This document shows positions 1-4,805 of a stretch of DNA of 41,471 nucleotides, in pieces. This stretch comes from an uncultured Bacteroidales bacterium (GTDB lineage Bacteria > Bacteroidota > Bacteroidia > Bacteroidales > Bacteroidaceae): NCBI GenBank assembly GCA_902760345.1, contig CACWFY010000022.1, positions 1 to 41,471 on the forward strand, written 5' to 3'. Numbering within the stretch: the stretch's first letter is position 1; each line of letters begins with the position of its first letter. The notes under the pieces were generated by a model that made no database searches, was not told where the DNA came from, and was given only the letters and a program-made list of their open reading frames with translations. A program made the translations under genes and the position numbers.

Positions 1-268
1 CCTTGCTCTCGCAAGCAGCACTAGCTGCAATTAAGTTTGACATAAACGTACACAGTTATTATCAGCGGCTCATAGAGCGTGGAAAGCATCCTCTGCTAGC
101 GCATAACAACATCAAGAACAAGATGCTGCACATCCTCGTGGCAATGGTTAGAGATCGAGTAAAATACAACCCCGATAACGTGTATAGGACGAGTAACGAG
201 GTAAGCTTAGCTCCTCAAGTGTTAAATATATAGTTAAATATCAATCAATGTTTGGAATTTAGCATAGA
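1..268 (+). mobile_element. Right end of an IS110-like insertion sequence (boundary approximate)
   Basis: The transposase stop codon at 231-233 is followed by only about 30 bases before VirE-family coding similarity starts near 269. IS110-family elements often lack terminal inverted repeats, so the exact right boundary cannot be read here. It lies somewhere between 234 and about 268. An in-frame stop at 260-262 precedes the remnant reading frame, as expected for a junction inside a gene. Confidence 0.5.
3..233 (+). CDS. IS110-family transposase, C-terminal end (partial)
   Basis: The frame is open at the left edge of the window, so only the last 76 residues are visible. They resemble the C-terminal end of the transposase_20 domain of IS110/IS1111-type DEDD transposases: a helix with alternating small residues, then SYYQRLIERGKHPLLA and a basic helix ending KMLHILVAMVRDRVKY. 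Family members typically end with a YYQR-x-x-x-(R/K)GK segment and a short helix like this. The catalytic residues are off the window. Just downstream comes the remnant of an unrelated VirE-type gene, which suggests that the insertion sequence interrupted it. The family call rests on recognised sequence character only. Confidence 0.75.
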   Translation: MLSQAALAAIKFDINVHSYYQRLIERGKHPLLAHNNIKNKMLHILVAMVRDRVKYNPDNVYRTSNEVSLAPQVLNI

Positions 269-652
269 ATGCGGTTCATCGACAATTCTGGCAACATCGA
301 CTACGACCAGTTGTATGCCCAGGTGTTGCACGAACTGCGCGAGCTGGAGGCTCCCTATTGGTTCAACAACGACGAGGTGGCCCGCATCCAGCAGCTGAAC
401 CAGGGGTACATGGAGCAGAAGGATATGGCCGAGATGATTACAGCCTGTTTCCGTAAGCCGATGGAGGGCGAGGCAGTCAACGCGCTGAACAGCAAGCAGG
501 TGCTCGAAATCATTCGCCATGACTTTCCCAACGTGAAAGTCGACCATAGTGCCCGCATCCATGTTGGACAGGCCATGAAGGAGTTGGGCTTCGAACACAT
601 CAAGCCCGGCAACATCTCGTGTTATAAGGCCGTTCCTCTAGTGGCAGCCTGA
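269..652 (+). pseudogene. C-terminal remnant of a VirE/DUF3874-type primase-helicase
   Basis: This 127-codon frame aligns by eye with the C-terminal part of the intact VirE-like protein encoded at 30662-32665. QLYAQVLHELRELEAPYWF here corresponds to QMYAQAVWELQHDEQYWF there. Both then continue through a helix of polar residues, a 'lysine/arginine-rich loop - helix - LG(R/Q)A(M/L)K' segment, and a final short strand. The N-terminal BT4734-like domain and the ATPase core (Walker A, Walker B, arginine finger) are missing. The frame is closed by a stop at 260-262, right where IS110 sequence ends, so the rest was probably separated or removed by the insertion. The first ATG at 269 is probably not a native start. 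The gene is followed by a repeat array, as is its intact relative. Confidence 0.75.
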
Positions 653-663
653 GCTGGCATTCA

Positions 664-768
664 GTTAGGTGTTGGTTAGGTGTCGGTTAGGTGGTATCAC
701 ACCACCTAACCGCCCTCAACCCCCTTTCTACAAAGGCATTCCCAGAGATTAGGTTAGGTGGTTAGGTG
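664..768. repeat. GTTAGGTG motif array downstream of the VirE remnant
   Basis: Five direct copies of GTTAGGTG start at 664, 675, 686, 753 and 761, and one inverted copy (CACCTAAC) lies at 703-710. The first three copies have an exact 11-bp period. The array starts 11 bases after the stop of the VirE remnant and ends shortly before the promoter of the next operon. Its position matches the AGTGTAGGAA cluster behind the intact VirE gene, but the motif differs. Confidence 0.9.
685..711. repeat. Perfect 11-bp inverted repeat inside the GTTAGGTG array
   Basis: GGTTAGGTGGT at 685-695 and ACCACCTAACC at 701-711 are exact reverse complements separated by five bases. It could form a hairpin or be a dyad protein-binding site. 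No T-run follows, so a simple intrinsic terminator is less likely. Confidence 0.85.
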
Positions 769-808
769 TTCCAACAAACAGACTCTTTCGAAAAAAATCC
801 ATTTTTGT

Positions 809-839
809 TTTGTATTGTTCTCACTTATTCGTACCTTTG
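809..839 (+). promoter_or_regulatory. Promoter of the DUF3791-DUF3990 operon
   Basis: A Bacteroidota -7 box TACCTTTG lies at 832-839, with TTTG at 809-812 suitably spaced as a -33 element. Transcription would start about 20 bases before the ATG at 865, which supports that start over the longer upstream frame. Confidence 0.75.
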
Positions 840-864
840 CACCATACATTATAAAAGAAGACAG

Positions 865-1080
865 ATGAGCAAGTATGAAATTCCCTTTTTGACAGCATGC
901 ATACAAGCATTCGGACGACGCTTCTCTATGACACGGCAGGCGGCGTTCCGCTATCTACATAAGTACAAGGGACTTGCGTTTCTGATTGAGTTCTACGATG
1001 TGGAACACTTGCAGTCTATGGATGAGACTATTGATGACCTGCTCATTGTCTGTCAAAAGAATGGAGGAGCATTGGCATGA
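865..1080 (+). CDS. DUF3791-like small protein, first gene of a putative toxin-antitoxin operon
   Basis: A 71-residue, mostly helical protein starting MSKYEIPFLTACIQAFGRRF. It has the look of DUF3791: an N-terminal helix, then a segment with aromatic and basic residues (AAFRYLHKYKGLAFLIEFYD), then a short acidic C-terminal helix (ETIDDLLIVCQK). The start at 865 was chosen because the upstream in-frame extension lies before the promoter's -7 box. The stop overlaps the start of the DUF3990 gene (ATGA at 1077-1080), implying translational coupling. DUF3791 genes commonly sit beside DUF3990 genes. By position this would be the neutralising partner, but that role is inferred. Confidence 0.65.
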   Translation: MSKYEIPFLTACIQAFGRRFSMTRQAAFRYLHKYKGLAFLIEFYDVEHLQSMDETIDDLLIVCQKNGGALA

Positions 1081-1565
1081 TACTTTATCATGGTACCAAC
1101 GAAGACATTGAAGCAATAGACCTCAATCGTGGTTTGCGTCATAAGGACTTTGGAAAAGGTTTTTATCTGACTCCAGATAGAAACACTGCAATCCGTATGG
1201 CACAGAAAAAGACTCGTCTGTTTGGAGGTTCGGCAACGCTGATTACGTATGAACTAGATGATGCCGTTATTCAGTCTGATTTGAAAGTGAAAGTCTTTCC
1301 TGAGCAAGCATGTGTAGAATGGCTCAAATTCGTGGATGCCAATCGTGACCGTAAAACCGTAGCGCCCATACATGATTATGACATTGTTGTTGGGCCTATA
1401 GCCGACGATGGCGTTGTTCTTCAGTTGACAAATTTCCGTGAAGGCATCTATACTCCTGAGCAAGCTGCAGCGCAGTTACAAGACAAATATCTTGATCAGC
1501 AGTATTATTTCGGTACGGAGCAGGCTTTGCAATTTCTTCACAAAACAAATGTAGAATCTGTATGA
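1077..1565 (+). CDS. DUF3990 protein, ADP-ribosyltransferase-like, putative toxin
   Basis: A 162-residue protein of the DUF3990 type. The N-terminus MILYHGTNEDIEAIDL and the following GKGFYLTPDRNTAIRMAQ carry the H-G-T strand and the G-F-Y-L-T plus Ala-rich helix seen in ADP-ribosyltransferase-like folds. These would supply the NAD-contacting His5 and a Tyr near residue 30. A candidate acidic or Gln catalytic residue further on cannot be fixed by eye. A conserved-looking segment DYDIVVGPIADDGV lies near residues 99-112. It overlaps the previous gene by four bases and the next gene (start 1562) by four bases, so the three genes form one tightly coupled unit. A secreted effector role is unlikely because there is no signal peptide. 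A toxin of a toxin-antitoxin or phage-defence module is the best guess. Confidence 0.7.
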   Translation: MILYHGTNEDIEAIDLNRGLRHKDFGKGFYLTPDRNTAIRMAQKKTRLFGGSATLITYELDDAVIQSDLKVKVFPEQACVEWLKFVDANRDRKTVAPIHDYDIVVGPIADDGVVLQLTNFREGIYTPEQAAAQLQDKYLDQQYYFGTEQALQFLHKTNVESV

Positions 1566-1774
1566 ACGAGCCAACCCATCATCAAATAGCTACTTACCTG
1601 ACCAACTATGCTTTGAGTGAGTTGGTAAAATACGTAATGGAAGATACCGGCTGTTCTATTGAAGAAGCTATGGAGCGTGTATACAATTCGCCACTGATGG
1701 AGGCTTTACAGGACGAGGAAGGAGAACTCTACGTCCAGAGTCCCGCTTATCTTTACGAATTGATGTGTTCTTAG
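1562..1774 (+). CDS. Small acidic helical protein, third gene of the DUF3990 operon
   Basis: A 70-residue acidic protein whose ATG overlaps the DUF3990 stop. The pattern 'YALSELVKYVMEDTGCSIEEAMERVY' followed by an acidic stretch and 'SPAYLYELM' suggests two helices with a short hydrophobic tail. I do not recognise a named domain with certainty. Similar small proteins accompany DUF3990 genes. The tight overlap suggests it is made in proportion to the putative toxin and could be a second antitoxin or a specificity factor. The functional role is inference. Confidence 0.6.
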   Translation: MNEPTHHQIATYLTNYALSELVKYVMEDTGCSIEEAMERVYNSPLMEALQDEEGELYVQSPAYLYELMCS

Positions 1775-1831
1775 TAACAACTTTTTCCAAGCTTTTGAAA
1801 TCTTTTCGTATATCTAACGTATAATTCTCGT

Positions 1832-2298
1832 TCAGACAGTATCGCCTACCCGGAGGGCATTATCTCCCGTGCTGATCAGTTTGTTCGTTGTTCCATCTTT
1901 TAGGGTGATGTAGCTGGTGTTATTTTGAACGCAATTCACACAGCGACCAGACTTCTCGATATGTACATTGCTCAGCACCGCTGTAGATGAAGCTGCGAGG
2001 CCGAATGCGTGGTCTGTCGCGTTGCCATTACCAAAGATGAGACAAAATTCACCGTTACCAACTTCCACTGTAGCGGTGTTGATGCAGGCGACGCTTAACT
2101 CGCGTCGAGCAATATAGTCATCTCCATGGTTTTTGTAGTCAGAACCATCAAAAAACACCATGTCACCAATGGTCACCGTACCACAAGTATCATGGCCATT
2201 TCCAATGCAGTGGGCAGCACCAGAACCTTTCGTAGCGCTCACGCCCCCTATGCAACCGTGCACAGCAGGGCAAACATGAATAATACTTTCTTTTTCAT
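1832..2298 (-). pseudogene. Frameshifted exported protein, unknown family
   Basis: The ATG at 2298 starts a clear signal peptide (MKKKVLFMFALLCTVA), but that frame hits TAG at 2250-2248. The body continues in another frame from about 2250 as GVSATKGSGAAHCIGNGHDT and runs to a TGA at 1832-1834 with no further stop. The junction lies in a run of five C (plus strand, 2244-2248), a likely place for an indel or a sequencing error. The body has several Cys and Asn/Gly-rich turns and ends TTNKLISTGDNALRVGDTV. No family is recognised. It follows another exported-protein gene on the same strand. If the frameshift is real the product is lost. Confidence 0.55.
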
Positions 2299-2319
2299 GT
2301 ATTCTATATTTAAATTGTA

Positions 2320-2348
2320 GCCGCCGAGGGAGTCGAACCCTCGGCGGC
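2320..2348. repeat. Perfect 11-bp hairpin resembling a tRNA minihelix (acceptor plus T-arm)
   Basis: GCCGCCGAGGG and CCCTCGGCGGC flank a 7-nt loop. Read on the minus strand the loop is TTCGACT, which fits the tRNA T-loop consensus, closed by a G-C pair and a five-pair T-stem-like helix. There is no T-run on either side, so it is not a classic intrinsic terminator. It sits between two leftward exported-protein genes, in the 5' leader of the frameshifted one. Confidence 0.7.
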
Positions 2349-2490
2349 AAGTAATATTGGCAATTACTATTTATTCTTCTTTCATTTGGTCAGTGACATT
2401 CCCGTTGGCATCAATATATATAATGAGTCTGGGGTCATTATGCGGCCATCAGATACTTTTTCACAATTATTATTTGTTTGTTAAGAATGT

Positions 2491-3264
2491 TTACTTACAC
2501 TTGATGTTCTTGAATTGCCATGCGCTGGAGGGAACAATGAAGTCGAACTCCGTCGCATTGTCGGGCAGGGGCTGGAAGATCAGGGCGAAGCGCAGCTTCT
2601 GGTAGGGCCAGGGGATCTTGGTGGTTGCAGGGGCCACGGTGATGTTCTCTACACCAGTCAGTTCCTGTTTGCCGCCCTTATTACCCTTGATATAGCCTTT
2701 CCCATTGATAAACCAGCCTTCATTCATTCTACTGGCCTCGCATTCCATCTCCAGTCTTGTCTCCGTATCTGAGCAGGCCACGCGTACAATCTTTGTGTTG
2801 GTGAGCTTCTTGTTGACATACACTGGGTTCTCGCGCACATATCTATATTTAGAATAGTCGGCCAGCGTCACCTTGTCATTGTTCAGGATGCTGGGGCCGT
2901 CTTCCGTGCGACCAACCTTCACGTAAAGATCGCTGATCTTACGGGAAATCTGACGCTGGTCTGAATATTCATATTTACAGTTCAACTTGGCTGCCTCCTC
3001 ATATTTATTGAGGGCATCCTCCCAGTATTCACCTCCCTCATAGTCCTTGGCACTTTCCATTGCGTCCTTGAAGCTCTGTTCATACTGTGCCTTCTCTTGG
3101 GCGAAGATTTCCATCTGCTTCTTACGCTCGGCGGATTCTATACTATGATTGATAGCGCCAAACACACCACTGATAGTTTTATGAGTATCATAATGGGTCC
3201 ACTGTGCATGGGCCGGCATGTATGACACCAGTCCCAATGCAAATAAAAACAAAATCTTTTTCAT
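2491..3264 (-). CDS. Exported protein of unknown function with a short helical repeat-like region
   Basis: A 257-residue protein with a standard signal peptide (MKKILFLFALGLVSYMPAHA, cleavage before QW). Residues about 45-75 are a charged helix rich in Glu, Lys and Gln. Residues about 72-105 (YEGGEYWEDALNKYEEAAKL and following) look like one tetratricopeptide-type helix pair. The C-terminal half is predicted mainly as beta strands, ending FIVPSSAWQFKNIKCK. No catalytic motif is recognised and no lipobox cysteine follows the signal peptide, so a periplasmic location is likely. A -7 box lies about 36 bases upstream. The divergent neighbour is a membrane-anchored AraC-type regulator, but a functional link is not shown. 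Confidence 0.65.
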   Translation of the reverse strand: MKKILFLFALGLVSYMPAHAQWTHYDTHKTISGVFGAINHSIESAERKKQMEIFAQEKAQYEQSFKDAMESAKDYEGGEYWEDALNKYEEAAKLNCKYEYSDQRQISRKISDLYVKVGRTEDGPSILNNDKVTLADYSKYRYVRENPVYVNKKLTNTKIVRVACSDTETRLEMECEASRMNEGWFINGKGYIKGNKGGKQELTGVENITVAPATTKIPWPYQKLRFALIFQPLPDNATEFDFIVPSSAWQFKNIKCK

Positions 3265-3299
3265 AATTATTGTTGGTAATCGTTAATTATTTTAAGCAT

Positions 3300-3307
3300 C
3301 AAAAGTA
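3300..3307 (-). promoter_or_regulatory. Promoter -7 box of the exported-protein gene at 2491-3264
   Basis: The minus strand reads TACTTTTG, matching TAnnTTTG, 36 bases before the ATG at 3264. Confidence 0.6.
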
Positions 3308-3354
3308 CTCAAAATAACCGAAACTTGCAAGGTTAAAATCGCTGCAAGCGAAGA

Positions 3355-3389
3355 TTTTGCATTAGCTGAGACATTTTTGCATTAGCTGA
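3355..3389. promoter_or_regulatory. 15-bp direct repeat, candidate operator for the AraC-type regulator
   Basis: TTTTGCATTAGCTGA occurs at 3355-3369 and again at 3375-3389, an exact 20-bp period (two helical turns). It lies between the divergent genes, about 65 bases before the -7 box of the AraC-type gene. Paired direct half-sites at about 21 bp are typical for AraC-family regulators, so autoregulation is plausible. Confidence 0.65.
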
Positions 3390-3429
3390 TAGTTCTTCTA
3401 CACCCTATCACGCACTTTCGGCTGAAAAA

Positions 3430-3462
3430 TTGCCCGATTTTACTGAAAAAGTAGTAATTTTG
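3430..3462 (+). promoter_or_regulatory. Promoter of the AraC-type regulator
   Basis: A -7 box TAATTTTG is at 3455-3462 and a TTG at 3430-3432 could be the -33 element. The box lies downstream of the first in-frame ATG (3430), which points to the ATG at 3493 as the true start. Confidence 0.65.
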
Positions 3463-3492
3463 CATTCCAATAGGAACAGCAACAAGAACGAT

Positions 3493-4590
3493 ATGCCTGA
3501 ACAGATAACTCCATTGTCAGTACTGTATTTCCTGCTCTATGGCGCAGGAATTGCCGTGGGCACCGTGCTATGTCTCTACCTGCTACTGTGTCGGGGTAAG
3601 GCTATCGCGCCCGATATCACGCCACCCGCACGACTGCGTTGCTGGGCAGCGGCATTATTCGGCATCATGGCCTTGGCCCACGTCTGGTGGATACTGTTCT
3701 ACACATACTCGGACGACACCCGCTCGGTGATTTACGGGCTGCTCGTCGCTCTCGACTGCTTGGTGTTGCCCCCCGTCTTCGTCGGCACACTGCTGAACAT
3801 GCTGCAGGACCGACGCCGACCGCTGTGGCCTATTGTGGTCGTCATGACGCCCTGTGCGGTGATCGCAGTGCTGCAGACAGCCTTGCCCGACATCGACCTC
3901 ACGACCCCGAACATGATCTATGGGCTGGTACTCGCCGTAGCCTTTATTATATATATGGTGGTGGCTGTGAGACAATACGGGCGGTGGCTGCGCGACAACT
4001 ACGCCGACCTGGAGCACAAGGAGGTGTGGGTCAGCCTTACACTGCTCATCGGCCTCATGCTACTGCTCATGAGCTATGAATATACCGACAACTACGTGAT
4101 GTCCACCATCGCCCACCTCACCGGCTTCCCGCTGGCAGGCCTCCTGCTGTGGCGGGTGGAGACATTAAAAGACCTGAGCACCGACAATTCTACCGATGAA
4201 ACTAACCAATCCCCAATCCTTTTGAGAGGGGAATGGGGTGAGGCTTCCAATGTTACCCTACTGCTGGCGAAGCACTGCGAGGACATGCAGCTCTATCTGA
4301 AGCCAGACCTGACCCTAACGCAACTCTCGGATGCCATCGGCGTGAACCACTACTATCTCAGCCAGTATTTCACCAGTCAGGGTACAAGCTACTATGCATA
4401 CATCCACGACCTACGAGTCCGTCACTTCGTAGCCCGCTACCGCGAGCTTGCCGCTGCACATGAGCCTATCGTCGCCCAAAAGCTGGCCCAAGAGAGCGGC
4501 TACCATAGCTACAGCACCTTTAGCACCGCCTTCAAGCAGCGCATGCAAAAGAGCGTCACCGCCTGGATGCGCGAAGAGGCATTGATATGA
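3493..4590 (+). CDS. Membrane-anchored AraC-family transcriptional regulator
   Basis: 365 residues. The N-terminal 230 residues form about seven hydrophobic helices, beginning with SVLYFLLYGAGIAVGTVLCL and including WAAALFGIMALAHVWWILF and VWVSLTLLIGLMLLLMSY. The C-terminal 100 residues are a double helix-turn-helix of AraC/XylS type: 'LTLTQLSDAIGVNHYYLSQ' is the first HTH and 'VAQKLAQESGYHSYSTFSTAFK' the second, including the GY-xx-(Y/S)-x-F-x-xAFK signature. Such proteins probably sense a signal in or across the inner membrane. The linker between the two parts carries a translated palindrome (NQSPILLRGEWGEA, bases 4211-4238) that looks like an inserted repeat. The start at 3493 is supported by the promoter position. 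A 15-bp direct repeat upstream may be its own operator. Confidence 0.85.
   Translation: MPEQITPLSVLYFLLYGAGIAVGTVLCLYLLLCRGKAIAPDITPPARLRCWAAALFGIMALAHVWWILFYTYSDDTRSVIYGLLVALDCLVLPPVFVGTLLNMLQDRRRPLWPIVVVMTPCAVIAVLQTALPDIDLTTPNMIYGLVLAVAFIIYMVVAVRQYGRWLRDNYADLEHKEVWVSLTLLIGLMLLLMSYEYTDNYVMSTIAHLTGFPLAGLLLWRVETLKDLSTDNSTDETNQSPILLRGEWGEASNVTLLLAKHCEDMQLYLKPDLTLTQLSDAIGVNHYYLSQYFTSQGTSYYAYIHDLRVRHFVARYRELAAAHEPIVAQKLAQESGYHSYSTFSTAFKQRMQKSVTAWMREEALI
4211..4238. repeat. In-frame palindrome inside the AraC-type gene linker
   Basis: CCCCAATCC at 4211-4219 pairs with GGAATGGGG at 4230-4238 (8 of 9 positions). It encodes part of the linker between the membrane region and the HTH domain, where extra residues would be tolerated. 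It resembles short G/C-run palindromes dispersed in Prevotella-type genomes. Confidence 0.6.
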
Positions 4591-4604
4591 GAATGGCATA
4601 AATA

Positions 4605-4664
4605 ATGAAGAGTATGGACAAAGTAAAGATGTTAGGGGCACTTGTTGGTGATATTTTGCTTTAG
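4605..4664 (+). pseudogene. Possible 19-codon remnant of an ADP-ribosylglycohydrolase gene start
   Basis: The short frame MKSMDKVKMLGALVGDILL ends at TAG. The part 'MLGALVGDI' resembles the N-terminus of ADP-ribosylglycohydrolases (DraG-like), which usually read M-x-GA-(I/L)-x-GDI-(V/A)-G. Nothing recognisable of that family follows. It may be a deletion remnant or chance, and the similarity covers only about ten residues. Confidence 0.25.
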
Positions 4665-4712
4665 AAAGTGTAACATTTCTGTTTTTTGCATACTTATTAA
4701 AAAAAGAAGTTG

Positions 4713-4735
4713 TAAATTTGCGGCATGAATGCCGC
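4713..4735 (+). promoter_or_regulatory. Promoter with a palindrome at the start site, upstream of the 908-residue membrane protein
   Basis: A -7 box TAAATTTG at 4713-4720 is followed directly by GCGGCAT-GA-ATGCCGC (4720-4735), a perfect 7-bp palindrome that would cover the transcription start. This could be an operator or the first hairpin of the leader. The leader to the ATG at 4806 is about 80 bases long. Confidence 0.6.
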
Positions 4736-4805
4736 GATCAGAATTGTAAATTATGGAGCAGAATCATAACTAAGAAATTATTAACCCAAAACAATAAATA
4801 AGAAT

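Noticed and set aside
664-768. GTTAGGTG repeats considered as a CRISPR array.
   Set aside because: Units are only 8 bp with 3-bp spacers and no cas genes are present.
2357-2490. A frame on the minus strand ending IIYIDANGNVTDQMKEE.
   Set aside because: It is closed by stops on both sides within about 25 codons and has no start codon. It might be a gene tail but cannot be supported.
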